DNA of 64,000 bases from Hymenobacter sp. DG25A (GTDB lineage Bacteria; Bacteroidota; Bacteroidia; Cytophagales; Hymenobacteraceae), in assembly GCF_001280305.1 (NCBI RefSeq), contig NZ_CP012623.1:2356001-2420000 (forward strand). Direction: 5' to 3'. Both the position numbers and the translations under genes were made by a program. This document shows positions 52,372 through 62,200 of the stretch, in pieces (position 1 is the stretch's first letter; the number at the start of each line of letters is the position of its first letter). Under the pieces are notes generated by a model. It was not told the origin of the DNA. It saw only the letters and a program-made list of their open reading frames with translations, and made no database searches.

Positions 52372-55329
52372 ATGCTCAAGGAATTTCGGATTAGACTTTT
52401 ACTGGTTTTTATCGCCTTTACGGGTCTGATCATCTCATCTTCTGCACCTCTTGACAAGGGCGCCCGGCCCAGCAGCGCCGCTGAACAGTCGTGGGTAGAT
52501 AGTGTCTTCACCTCGCTCACCCCTGATCAACGCTTGGGGCAGCTGTTTATGGTGGCGGCCTATTCCAACAAGGACCGTAAGCACACGCAGTACATTGATT
52601 TTCTGGTAAAAGAATACCACGTAGGGGGCATAATGTTTATGCAGGGTGGCCCGCGCCGGCAGGCCGTTCTGACCAACCGCTACCAGGCTGAATCCAAAGT
52701 GCCCCTGCTCATTGCCATGGATGCGGAGTGGGGCCTGGACATGCGCCTGGACAGCTCCATGCACTTCGCCAAGGAAATGACCCTGGGCGCCATGGACGAC
52801 GACCAGTACGTGTACCAGATGGGCCGCGAAATTGCCCTCAAGCTAAAAACGCTGGGCGTTCATGTGAGCTTCTCGCCGGTAGTAGACGTTAATTCCAACC
52901 CCAACAATCCGGTTATCGGCAACCGCTCCTTCGGCGAAAACAAGGAGGAGGTATCCAAGCGTAGCGTGGCCTACATCCGGGGCCTGCAGGACTATGGCGT
53001 TATTGCCGTAGCCAAGCACTTCCCCGGCCACGGCGACACGGATACCGATTCTCACCTGGCCTTGCCCGTCATCAACACGGATATGGCCCGCCTGACTAGC
53101 GTGGACCTCTACCCTTTTCAGAAGTCGTTTGAAGCCGGGGTAATGGGTGTACTGGTGGCGCACCTGTACATGCCCCTGTTTGATACGGTTCGTACTCAGT
53201 CTACCACTCTTTCGCACAACCTGGTAACGGGGCTGCTGAAGGAGAAGATGGGCTATAAGGGTCTGGTATTCACTGATGCGCTTAACATGAAGAGCGTATC
53301 AGACCTCTATAAGCCCGGGGAGCTGGATGCGCTGGCGCTGATGGCCGGCAACGACGTACTCCTGTTTTCGGAAGATGTGCCGGTGGCCATCCGCAGGATT
53401 AAGGAGATGGTGGCCGCCAACAAGATTTCGCAGGAAGACATTGACTACCGCGTGCGGAAGATTCTGCGCGCCAAATTCTGGGCCGGCCTCAACCGCTACA
53501 AGCCCGTGGACATGGCCCGCCTGATGGATAACCTGAACCGGCCGCTGAGCCGGGCCGTGCAGCAGCAGATTTACGAGCACGCTGTTACGGTAGTTAAAAA
53601 CGCCGATGATATCCTGCCCTTTCACCGGCTGGACACTCTCCGCATGGCTTCCATTACCATTGGGGCGCCCACCGGCAACATCTTCGCGCAGACCATGGCT
53701 AATTACATGCCCTGCGCCACCTATTCCGTGCCTAACCGCTACGCCTCGGACTCTACCTTCGACCGGCTGGCGGATCGGCTCACGCCCTACAACACGGTAG
53801 TGGTGAGCCTGCACAACATGAACAACACCCCCGCGCACAGCTACGGCCTCGGCGACGGTACGCTGCGGTTTATTCAGCGCCTGCAGGCCAACCCGCGGCT
53901 GAAAGTGGTGGTGGTGGCCATGGGCAACGCCTATGCGCTGAAATATCTGGAAGAGGCCCGCACCCTGGTATGCGGCTACGAGGATAACCCGGCTTCTCAG
54001 TACGTAGTACCGCAGGTGCTGTTTGGCGCCCTGCCGGCCAAGGGCCAGCTGCCCGTCACCGTTTCCGACAAGCTACAAGCCGGGCTGGGCCTGCCCACCC
54101 CCGATTTCCGCCGGCTACGCTACGGGGTTCCGGAAAGCGTCGGCCTCGATTCGAAAGTACTGGCCCAGATAGACAACATTGCCCTGGAAACCGTGGCCTA
54201 TGCTGCCGCCCCCGGCTGCCAGGTGCTGGTGGCCAAGGATGGCGTGGTGGTGTTCGATAAAAGCTACGGCTACACCACCTACGATAAGTCGAACCCCGTC
54301 ACCAACAGCACGCTCTATGATCTGGCCTCGGTGACCAAAGTAGCCGGCACGCTGCAGGCCATTATGTACCTGAAAGACCAGGGCAAGCTGAACCTGGACG
54401 CCAAGCTCTCTGATTATCTGCCCGAGCTGCGCGCTTCCAACAAAAAGGATATGGTGGTGCGGGATGTGCTGCTGCACCAGGCCGGCCTGAAGCCGGGCAT
54501 TCCTTTCTGGGAGCGGACCGTTACCCGGAGCGGCGGCCTGAAATCAACCTTCTACGCCAGCACCAAAACCGAGGACTTCCCCCGCGAAGTGGTGCCGGGT
54601 ACCTACAGCCTGAAATCGGCGGAAGACTCTATGTGGGTCTGGACGGTGCGCTCCGGCCTGCTACCCAAGGTGAAAGGCAAATACCCCTCCGAGTACAGCG
54701 ACCTGAGCTTTATTGTGCTGAAGCGCCTGAGCGAAAAGCTGCTGGGCCAGCCCCTGGAAAAATTCCTGCAGGAAAACTTCTACAGCTCCCTGGGGCTTAA
54801 CACCATGACGTATCACCCGCTGGAGCGCTTCCCCAAATCCTGCATTGCGCCCACCGAAAACGATACCTACTACCGCCGCACGCAGCTACAAGGCACCGTT
54901 CACGACCAGGCCGCCGCTATGATTGGGGGCGTGAGCGGGCACGCGGGGCTGTTCTCCAACGCCAACGACCTGGCCATTCTCATGCAGATGAATCTGCAGA
55001 ACGGCCGCTATGGCGGGCAGCGCTATTTCCAGAACCCCGTGGTTGCGGAGTTTGCCCGATCTACCGAGGCTGGCAGCCGGCGCGGCCTGGGCTGGGACCA
55101 CGGCGACCCTAACAAGCCGCACGGGCCTACTTCCAACCTATCCCCGGTTAGCACGTTTGGCCATACGGGCTTCACGGGCACCTGCGTCTGGATGGACCCC
55201 GAAAACAAAATCATGTATATCTTTCTTTCCAATCGGGTGTATCCGGATGCCGGCAACAACAAGCTGGTGCAATTCAATATCCGTTCACGCATCCATGAAG
55301 TCATTTACAAGTCATTAATCAAGACATGA
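52372..55329 (+). CDS. GH3 beta-N-acetylglucosaminidase fused to a serine hydrolase
   Basis: 985 residues in two enzymes. After a signal (LLLVFIAFTGLIISSSAP) comes a NagZ-like GH3 domain (residues about 40-370): KHFPGHGDTDTDSH holds the His228 acid/base region and Asp302 in VFTDALNMKSV is the expected nucleophile; a GH3 C-terminal-like domain continues to about 570. The C-terminal about 400 residues are a beta-lactamase/esterase-type serine hydrolase: SVTK (Ser653/Lys656), YSD (Tyr775) and HTG (931-933). Probable peptidoglycan turnover. Signal places it in the periplasm or outside. Confidence 0.92.
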   Translation: MLKEFRIRLLLVFIAFTGLIISSSAPLDKGARPSSAAEQSWVDSVFTSLTPDQRLGQLFMVAAYSNKDRKHTQYIDFLVKEYHVGGIMFMQGGPRRQAVLTNRYQAESKVPLLIAMDAEWGLDMRLDSSMHFAKEMTLGAMDDDQYVYQMGREIALKLKTLGVHVSFSPVVDVNSNPNNPVIGNRSFGENKEEVSKRSVAYIRGLQDYGVIAVAKHFPGHGDTDTDSHLALPVINTDMARLTSVDLYPFQKSFEAGVMGVLVAHLYMPLFDTVRTQSTTLSHNLVTGLLKEKMGYKGLVFTDALNMKSVSDLYKPGELDALALMAGNDVLLFSEDVPVAIRRIKEMVAANKISQEDIDYRVRKILRAKFWAGLNRYKPVDMARLMDNLNRPLSRAVQQQIYEHAVTVVKNADDILPFHRLDTLRMASITIGAPTGNIFAQTMANYMPCATYSVPNRYASDSTFDRLADRLTPYNTVVVSLHNMNNTPAHSYGLGDGTLRFIQRLQANPRLKVVVVAMGNAYALKYLEEARTLVCGYEDNPASQYVVPQVLFGALPAKGQLPVTVSDKLQAGLGLPTPDFRRLRYGVPESVGLDSKVLAQIDNIALETVAYAAAPGCQVLVAKDGVVVFDKSYGYTTYDKSNPVTNSTLYDLASVTKVAGTLQAIMYLKDQGKLNLDAKLSDYLPELRASNKKDMVVRDVLLHQAGLKPGIPFWERTVTRSGGLKSTFYASTKTEDFPREVVPGTYSLKSAEDSMWVWTVRSGLLPKVKGKYPSEYSDLSFIVLKRLSEKLLGQPLEKFLQENFYSSLGLNTMTYHPLERFPKSCIAPTENDTYYRRTQLQGTVHDQAAAMIGGVSGHAGLFSNANDLAILMQMNLQNGRYGGQRYFQNPVVAEFARSTEAGSRRGLGWDHGDPNKPHGPTSNLSPVSTFGHTGFTGTCVWMDPENKIMYIFLSNRVYPDAGNNKLVQFNIRSRIHEVIYKSLIKT

Positions 55330-55368
55330 CCTGTTGTAAGCACCTCCGTTCTTCCTGAACCGCATTGT

Positions 55369-55411
55369 GGCGGTGGGACATTCTTAGAATGACCCACCGC
55401 TATTTTTTTAT
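55369..55411. terminator. Terminator after the GH3-hydrolase gene
   Basis: Stem GCGGTGGGACATTC/GAATGACCCACCGC (one mismatch), followed by ATTTTTTTA. Confidence 0.85.
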
Positions 55412-55439
55412 GGTAAGCTGCCGGCTTATTTCCTTCTCG

Positions 55440-55447
55440 TAGTTTTG
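55440..55447 (+). promoter_or_regulatory. Candidate -7 box for bshA
   Basis: TAGTTTTG fits TAnnTTTG, 56 bases before the ATG; no clear -33. Confidence 0.35.
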
Positions 55448-55503
55448 GGCCCCTGCCCTTCTTCATCTTTCCCACAGGCGTCGGCCTGTCTGCTTTCCCA
55501 CCC

Positions 55504-56640
55504 ATGAACATCGGAATTGTTTGCTATCCTACTTTCGGCGGCTCAGGCGTTGTGGCCACTGAACTTGGCAAGGCGCTGGCGCTGAAGGGGCACCACGTGC
55601 ACTTTATCACTTACAGCCAGCCCGTCCGCCTCGATTTCTTCAACGAAAACCTGTTCTACCACGAGGTCTATATCCCTCCCTACCCGCTGTTCCAGTTTCC
55701 GCCGTACGAGCTGGCGCTGGCCTCCAAAATGGTAGACATTGTGCAGAACGAGAAGCTGGATGTGCTGCACGTGCACTATGCCATTCCGCACGCCTCGGCG
55801 GCCTACATGGCCAAGCAGATTTTGCTCACGCGCGGCATCCGGATTCCGGTGGTTACTACCCTGCACGGCACCGATATTACGCTGGTGGGTAAAGATGCCA
55901 GCTACGAGCCGGTGGTTACTTTCAGCATCAACCAGTCAGACGGCGTAACGGCCGTTTCGGCGGACTTGCGCAAGGAAACCTACGAGTACTTTGCCATTGA
56001 GAAGGATATTGAAGTGATTCCCAACTTCATTAACCTGGACCGTTTTCAAAAGCAGAAAAAGGAGCATTTCCGGGCTGCCATTGCCCCCGAAGGCGAAAAG
56101 CTGCTGATTCATACCTCCAACTTCCGGAGTGTGAAGCGCGTGGAAGACGTGGTGCAGATTTTTGCCGGCGTGCGCAAGCAAATACCCGCCAAGCTCCTGC
56201 TGGTAGGTGACGGGCCTGACCGCCCGCGCATTGAGAAGCTCTGCCGCGAAACAGGCTATTGCAACGATATCCGCTTCCTGGGCAAGCTGGAGGCCGTGGA
56301 AGAAGTCCTCAGCATTTCAGACTTGTTTCTGATGCCTTCGGAGAAGGAAAGCTTTGGCCTGGCCGCGCTGGAGGCGATGGCCTGTGAGGTACCCGTTATC
56401 AGCACCAACGCCGGCGGCATTCCCGAGCTGAACGTGCACGGCGTAACGGGCATGCTCAGCGAAATTGGCGACGTGGCCGATATGGTTAAGAATGCGCTGT
56501 ACGTACTGCAGGATGAGAACCTCCCCCGCTTTAAAGACGCTGCCCGGGCCCGGGCCGAGGAGTTTGCGGTAGATAAGATCCTCCCCCGCTACGAAGACTG
56601 CTACCAGCGCGCCATTGCCACCCAAATGGCCACGATGTAG
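55504..56640 (+). CDS. bshA: N-acetyl-alpha-D-glucosaminyl L-malate synthase
   Basis: 378 residues, GT-B glycosyltransferase family 4. First step of bacillithiol synthesis: joins GlcNAc from UDP-GlcNAc to L-malate. The N-terminus [26 protein letters not shown], the [20 protein letters not shown] segment, [20 protein letters not shown] and the C-terminal [20 protein letters not shown] (the ExxFGxxxxE sugar-nucleotide motif) are BshA-specific. A complete protein by length. bshB and bshC are not in the window. Convergent with the DUF7935-like gene. Confidence 0.94.
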   Translation: MNIGIVCYPTFGGSGVVATELGKALALKGHHVHFITYSQPVRLDFFNENLFYHEVYIPPYPLFQFPPYELALASKMVDIVQNEKLDVLHVHYAIPHASAAYMAKQILLTRGIRIPVVTTLHGTDITLVGKDASYEPVVTFSINQSDGVTAVSADLRKETYEYFAIEKDIEVIPNFINLDRFQKQKKEHFRAAIAPEGEKLLIHTSNFRSVKRVEDVVQIFAGVRKQIPAKLLLVGDGPDRPRIEKLCRETGYCNDIRFLGKLEAVEEVLSISDLFLMPSEKESFGLAALEAMACEVPVISTNAGGIPELNVHGVTGMLSEIGDVADMVKNALYVLQDENLPRFKDAARARAEEFAVDKILPRYEDCYQRAIATQMATM

Positions 56641-56694
56641 CATAAGGCGCTGTCATCAGCAGTTCCAACTCCTGTTGCCTGAAAGACACCGTAC

Positions 56695-56748
56695 AGTCCA
56701 CCAAAAAGCCCTTCACGCTCATGAGCGTGAAGGGCTTTTTGGTGGACT
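56695..56748. terminator. 54-bp perfect palindrome, bidirectional terminator
   Basis: Zero-loop palindrome centred at 56721/56722, arm GTCCACCAAAAAGCCCTTCA followed by CGCTCA. It contains AAAAAGCCC/GGGCTTTTT and separates convergent genes. Confidence 0.85.
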
Positions 56749-56781
56749 TAAGTTTGGCTGACGCCGTTCGCAGTACGCCGC

Positions 56782-57318
56782 TTAAAAAAGCTGGGCTGCT
56801 TCCCGCTTCACCGCAAACAGGGCCTGGGCCGTGGGGTCTACTTCTTCGTTTATCAGGGTTTCCAGCACGCGCTTGGCCAGCTCCGTACCCCGGGCCTGCT
56901 GGGGCGTGGGCATGGCGTGGTAGGCTTTGTTAATCATAGTGAGTACGTTTTCCTTGGCCTGCTTTACCTGGCCCCAGGTTTCGGGGCTCATGTACAGCTG
57001 CTGCGAGAGGTTGTGCTCATACTCCGCCCGGATTTCCTGCAGTAGCTGGCGGTGGTAGTCGGGGGCAGTTTGGCCGGCACTGCTCAGGCGCACCAGCAGG
57101 TTGTTGGGCGTAATGCGCTCCAGCAGCAGCGTAATGCGCTCAAAGGCCTGCAGGCGCAGCGGCAGTGTGGTTTTGCTGGTTTCCAGCCGATATTCAATCA
57201 GGCGGCGCTGCTGCTCCTTTTGCAGGTATTCTTTGATCAGGAAAAATATAACCCCGGCAACAATCAGCGCGGGCAGGATAATTTTTAGCAGATCGAAGAC
57301 GTAGGTAGTGGTATCCAT
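56782..57318 (-). CDS. Membrane-anchored helical protein (DUF7935-like)
   Basis: 178 residues from the ATG at 57318 (MDTTTYVFDLLKIILPAL). One N-terminal transmembrane helix (ILPALIVAGVIFFLIKEYL), then a cytoplasmic helical domain: SKTTLPLRLQAFERITLLLERI, HRQLLQEIRAEYEHNLSQQLY, and TWGQVKQAKENVLTMINKAY. I recall this pattern in the DUF7935 group of Bacteroidota, with no known function. The longer open frame upstream overlaps the promoter region. Probable -7 box at 57382-57389 on the minus strand. Confidence 0.7.
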   Translation of the reverse strand: MDTTTYVFDLLKIILPALIVAGVIFFLIKEYLQKEQQRRLIEYRLETSKTTLPLRLQAFERITLLLERITPNNLLVRLSSAGQTAPDYHRQLLQEIRAEYEHNLSQQLYMSPETWGQVKQAKENVLTMINKAYHAMPTPQQARGTELAKRVLETLINEEVDPTAQALFAVKREAAQLF

Positions 57319-57381
57319 GCGGGCAAGACGGCCAAACAAGTGAGGAAGGAAAGGAAATGTACGCAGGCAAAGCCCGGCTGG

Positions 57382-57389
57382 CAAAGATA
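57382..57389 (-). promoter_or_regulatory. Candidate -7 box for the DUF7935-like gene
   Basis: Minus-strand TATCTTTG, 64 bases before the ATG at 57318. It faces away from the matching plus-strand box at 57463. Confidence 0.4.
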
Positions 57390-57462
57390 TACGGTGAACC
57401 CCAGCCTTGTGTCTGTTGTTATAGGCCAAAGCCCGGGAGTAGCAGCAGTGCGCCGGGCTTTG

Positions 57463-57470
57463 TATCTTTG
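57463..57470 (+). promoter_or_regulatory. Candidate -7 box for the IscA-type gene
   Basis: TATCTTTG fits TAnnTTTG, 32 bases before the ATG at 57502. Confidence 0.45.
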
Positions 57471-57501
57471 CCGTCTGTTATCGTCTAACTCTGCACACAC
57501 T

Positions 57502-57849
57502 ATGGCAACTGCCACGAAACTTGCTCCCATCAGCCTTACTCCCCGCGCGTTGGAGGAGGTTAGAAATATTTTGCGTGAGAAGAATGTTCCGGCCGAATAT
57601 GGCCTGCGCGTAGGGGTGCAGGGCGGCGGCTGTTCCGGCCTAAGCTACCTGCTGGGCTTCGATAAACCCAAAGAACAGGACGAAACCTTCGATTTAGACG
57701 GGGTACGCCTGGTAATGGATAAGAAGCACGCCATGTATGTGATGGGCATGGAAGTAGACTTCCAGGACGGCCTGAACGCCCGCGGCTTCATTTTCAATAA
57801 CCCTCAGGCCAAGAGCACCTGCGGCTGTGGCACTTCGTTCTCAGCATAA
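57502..57849 (+). CDS. IscA/HesB-family iron-sulfur assembly protein
   Basis: 115 residues from the ATG at 57502 (MATATKLAPISLTPRALEEV). A-type Fe-S carrier: the three conserved cysteines are in QGGGCSGLSYLLGF and in the C-terminal CGCGTSFS. Receives or delivers iron-sulfur clusters in the cytoplasm. The open frame from 57340 would add 54 residues across the promoter region and is rejected. The gene stands alone between convergent and divergent neighbours, closed by a strong hairpin; other Isc/Suf genes are not in the window. Confidence 0.95.
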   Translation: MATATKLAPISLTPRALEEVRNILREKNVPAEYGLRVGVQGGGCSGLSYLLGFDKPKEQDETFDLDGVRLVMDKKHAMYVMGMEVDFQDGLNARGFIFNNPQAKSTCGCGTSFSA

Positions 57850-57890
57850 GCTGCTTACCTAGCTTTCCAAAGCCTTTGTTAGGTTTTCCC

Positions 57891-57935
57891 GATAGCGGGC
57901 AGGATACATGAATGTATCCTGCCCGCTATCTTTTT
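57891..57935 (+). terminator. Terminator after the IscA-type gene
   Basis: Perfect 18-base stem GATAGCGGGCAGGATACA/TGTATCCTGCCCGCTATC, loop TGAA, then TTTTT. Confidence 0.95.
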
Positions 57936-58250
57936 CACCATGCCGTCACATGAGGCTTTGCATAGTGATTGTTTAGATATATGCTGCTAGCTGTTAAGCA
58001 AAAAAACGAAGTCTGTTACGGGCTATCAATAGAAAGAATGTAAATTTATAATTGTAAATAACTGACTAACTTTTTCTTATTTTCAAAATTGCCATATATG
58101 TAAATCTCTAGGTCAGAGTAATTTTCCTGACAAACAGCTCTTATTGACTAATTATTCTTTCTAGTATTTATGGATTTTTTAAGGTCCTTGCATCTTTTCC
58201 GGTATTACTTCTCCCTTTATGTCCATTCTACTTCCTTATCACCTTCCTTC
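57936..58250. other. AT-rich spacer before the lipoprotein gene
   Basis: About 315 AT-rich bases with no credible gene and no clear promoter box; a shift in composition starts here and continues to the window end. Confidence 0.5.
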
Positions 58251-59087
58251 ATGAAGATTGTATACTTATATCAGTGGATGCTGGCAGTAACTCTTACCAC
58301 GTGCCTGCTGGCTAGCTGCAAAAAAGGCGACAAAACCGACCCTACTTTCACGGAGCAAACCTTTACCGGGCGTATTCAGCTATACGACCAGTATGGTGAT
58401 GCCCTGACCGATAATAGCGGCTTGCAGGTAGAAACACTGGATGGAAGTTTTAAAACTACAACATCAGCAGATGGTCAATTCTCGCTTACTGCCAAAAAGC
58501 TGGCGCACGGCCATCGCCTGAGAATGTCCATATATAAATCTTCATTACCTGAATATGCCTTATACTTCACCGATGATCTACCTTTTGACAAAAAGGATGT
58601 GGCATTACCGGAAGTAATTCAGATGGGAATTACCTCCTGTGCCAGTTACACCTGCGAAATGGTGCGGCATCCGGATAAGGGATATACGGTAGTAAAGGGC
58701 GTATTAAAGAACTGTGCAGGGGCACCATCATGGCCGGAAGCCAAGCCCCGCTATCATCGGTATGTCTTTTCGCCGGCATTCCTCTCCCATGAAGGTTATA
58801 ACATTCAAGTAAATAAAGGAAGCCTGCTAATAAAGGATAATCTTAACAATGGCTTTCTGGATACAATTTATTATGCCAGTTTGAAGTCTAAGAATATTGA
58901 TCCTCAACTGCCTTGGGCAATAGCAATTGACAATATTAAGGCTGACTCCTGTCAGATGCCCTACATTGTAGGTGCTTATGGATTACAGCTTGCCAACGGG
59001 TATGACGGAAATGCTCGTGACTACAAAGCATATCCTGGGGCTATTAGCAACAATGGCAGTATTAATTACCCAATCCAACAGCCTTAG
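58251..59087 (+). CDS. Exported lipoprotein with carboxypeptidase-regulatory-like domain
   Basis: 278 residues from the ATG at 58251 (MKIVYLYQWMLAVTL). Lipobox LLASC with Cys24, then KKGDKTDPTF. Residues about 40-105 look like a CarboxypepD-regulatory-type beta-sandwich (FTGRIQLYDQYGDALTDNSG, LETLDGSFKTTTSADGQFSL). The rest is unrecognised. The start is chosen because it puts the lipobox at the usual distance; the open frame from 58170 adds 27 residues. Surface or periplasmic location inferred. No operon partner. Confidence 0.7.
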   Translation: MKIVYLYQWMLAVTLTTCLLASCKKGDKTDPTFTEQTFTGRIQLYDQYGDALTDNSGLQVETLDGSFKTTTSADGQFSLTAKKLAHGHRLRMSIYKSSLPEYALYFTDDLPFDKKDVALPEVIQMGITSCASYTCEMVRHPDKGYTVVKGVLKNCAGAPSWPEAKPRYHRYVFSPAFLSHEGYNIQVNKGSLLIKDNLNNGFLDTIYYASLKSKNIDPQLPWAIAIDNIKADSCQMPYIVGAYGLQLANGYDGNARDYKAYPGAISNNGSINYPIQQP

Positions 59088-59145
59088 GGTAGTTAACTAG
59101 CACCTGTTACTTCGTTTCTAAGCGCGTATTAAAGTTATATAGTCT

Positions 59146-59238
59146 TTAATAGGTCTTGGTCGTATCCTCCGGCACCACCAGCACAAAGTTGGCCTTTTGC
59201 CTGTTCTTCTCCTTACCATAAGCAAGTACCTTTAAGTT
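59146..59238 (-). pseudogene. C-terminal gene remnant, copy of the gene end at 63941
   Basis: Minus strand, reading KEKNRQKANFVLVVPEDTTK TY then TAA. The same ending (NRQKADYVLVVPEDMTKTY) closes the gene cut by the right window edge. The first about 33 bases from the stop (59152 onward) differ from that copy at one position. Upstream an in-frame stop at 59239-59241 falls inside the terminator hairpin, so only about 30 codons remain. The protein family is not recognised. Confidence 0.65.
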
Positions 59239-59293
59239 TCACTACCAAAAAGCCCCGGCAACAGAAGTTGCCGGGGCTTTTTGGTAGTGAAAC
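59236..59293. terminator. Long bidirectional terminator between lipoprotein/remnant and giant gene
   Basis: Perfect 27-base arms (59236-59262, 59267-59293) with loop AGAA; core AAAAAGCCCCGGCAAC/GTTGCCGGGGCTTTTT. Confidence 0.9.
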
Positions 59294-59299
59294 AACATT

Positions 59300-62200
59300 T
59301 TAAAGCACTAGCAGGCGTTTAATCAAACGCCCATGATCCGATTGAATAATGACCAAGTACAAACCTGGGCTATAGTTAGTGAAAGAGAGAGTAGTGTGAG
59401 CCGGACTGGTAGTCGGAATTTCTATGGAGGAAACTAAACTGCCCAAGGCTGAATAAATCTGAATTGCTTGTACTTCAAAATTAGCTTTGGCCCAGTCTAC
59501 GGTTACCACCCCATGTGAAGGATTAGGAGACACCGTAACCGCATCTTCATCAGGCAAATCAACTACTCGAAATTCCTTTAATGAAGTGGCACGTCCACCA
59601 ATACCGGCTACCATCAAAGTGCCAGAGTGAGTTCCTTTCGGAATCTTGAAAACCATAGTTGATGCGGTAGCCTGCATCACCTTTACACTAACGCCATTCA
59701 ACAGTAAGGTATCCTGTTGTTCATCTACCCCAAGGTTTGTGCCCGTAATTGTTACTTCGGTTCCAATAATTCCTTCAGCGGGAGAGAAACCAAGGATGTT
59801 AGGAGCAGGCAGAAACGTGAAATCAGTAGCTGCTGCCGCTTGTCCACCTGGTGTTTTCACCTCTATTTTACCAGACAGCGCCGTACCAGGCACGCGCAGT
59901 TGTAAGCCAGAGGAAGAAGACTGCAGAACAGGTGTTTGGATACCACCCAGTGAAACAATGTTACGGGCTGGCGTCTCAGAGAAATTTGTCCCGGTTAAGG
60001 TGAGTACTGTATTGGCTTTCGCTTTATAAAGGCTACTGGAAATAACCGTAGGCGGATACCACACTTTGAAAGCTTCGGCACTTTCCGCTTTTCCACCCCA
60101 GGTTTGAAGGGTTATTTTGCCCGATTGTGCCCCCTCTGGCACTTTCACTTTCAACGAATTAATTGTGGCCTGCAGAACAGTGGCAGCTACGCCATTGAAT
60201 AAGACCGTATCCTGTTCGGCTATGGCAGAAAAGTGTGTACCGGATAAAGTCACAGTGCTGCCCGGTACTGATTCATTAGGCGAAACCGCAGTTATGGTAG
60301 GTTTCTGAAACACAATGAACTCAGACAGACTCTGGGTGTGTCCGTCGGGCGTAGTAAGTTGAATATGACCGGAAGTGGCACCCGTTGGCACCTTAACTCG
60401 TATTGTATCGGCCTTTAAAGACAATGAGGTAGCTTGCACCCCATTGAAACTGATAAGATTATTAGCCATTACATTAGCAAACTGGCGCCCCGTTATGGTA
60501 ATAGTTGCTCCAATGGCTCCCTGAGCAGGACTAATACCTACAATTTTTGGTGTAGCCACCACATCGTCAAAATGTAGGGTCGTATTAAGCGTAGCAGGTA
60601 TATCGTAAATCCGGTTGAAGGTATAGTTAGTGCGAACAGCTGAGTTGTAATCGAAATAAATATCGGCGTAGTTTTCGACCAACGTTTTATCTACCAAGCC
60701 TTCTTTAGGCCATATCGAAAATTGAATAAACCCCTGACTAGCAGCCATATTTCGCGAGCTATCCGGCAGCTGAATATCGTCGAAATTGAAAGTCAGAACA
60801 GGCTGTTCTTTGCCATGCAACTCAAACCGGTACGGATGCGAGGCCCCTTCTAGCTGTAGCGTGCTGATATCAAGATTAGCTGATAAGGAATCCACAACGC
60901 GCACCTGATAGGCCACGTCATTACCCGTGTTCTGGAAGCGAATTCTATACCGGAGTGGTGCTTTGCGAGTGGTATAATACTGATCTGTAATACCGCCTGG
61001 AATGACCAGCTTATCATTCGGATCGTAGGAGTCTACAATAGCCTGACAATCTTCCTTTACTTCCGCCGTATTTACGTCGGGTGGAAATGCCGCCATAGCG
61101 GGGCTGGGTTGTCCCATGGTACGAAGCTCCGATAGCTCCAATGTGGCACTGGCTATTTTGGGCCCTGAATATTTGGCAGGCTGGTCAGTTTCTACCCGTA
61201 CAACGGCAGTGGTACTAGGAATACGCAATACTAAACTGTCGCCAGCAGGCAAGGAAATATTGTGCTGCAGAGCTAGTTTGGTATTAGAAAACACACGCAG
61301 TCCTAAGCTATCAGCGGTGGCTTCTTGACCTACATTACGAACTACGAAGCGCGCCTGCTTATTCCCTTCTGCCCGGCCTTCAACTGTAAGAGAAGCCGGA
61401 CGTACACCACCAGTAGTGGAAGTAACATTGGGTGGAGTTATCCACGCTTTTGTACACACGGTAAGTCCACGTATACTCTCATCACCGCACACCACGGAGT
61501 CCTGAATAATAATGTTGTCCTGCTGGCCGGGCTTCAGACTGCCAACTGCAAAAACGTATTGGCCAGCTTCATTTCGCTCATAGGGCAAGCTAGCTGAAAT
61601 AAATGCTACCTGCGGCGGCAATGCTACCGTAACAAAGGCAGGCTCCGAGACACTATATCCTCTATTGGAATAAGAAACAGTAGTGACATTGCGGAAACAG
61701 CGCCGACGACGGTTAGAAGTAATATTTACCGACAAATAGGGCGACAAGGTCACTTGATTGCCGAAATCAGGCCCAACCGCAGTTTGTTGCTGCTTGGTAA
61801 CTTTAACCGCTTGATTTACAATACAGGTTGGCGTTATAATTCTACCAATGTCTTGATTTGCCTGTAACTGCTTTACTACATATGTTCCTGTATCAACCGC
61901 AATTCTATAGCGACCATTTGCATCCGAAACTCCATAATAGTTGCCAGCCATTACTATCATCCCAGGCAGCGGCAATTCTTCATTATCCCGCAAGCAATTG
62001 GCGTTATTATCCTGATATATCCGACCAGTAATCAGGTTTAGTGTGTCAACTTTTGTTGCATTAGAGTTATATATATAGATTAAATCAGAACCCGTAGGAA
62101 TAGCTACTAAATGTGAGCCCTGCGCATTAATAGTCAATCTATCTGTATAACTACCGACAACAGTAGTTGCCGTCTCACTGTTAGAACCGTACACTCGTAG

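Noticed and set aside
56531..56933. Short ORFs on both strands starting MSVKGFLVD
   Set aside because: They arise from the 54-bp palindrome, which reads the same on both strands.
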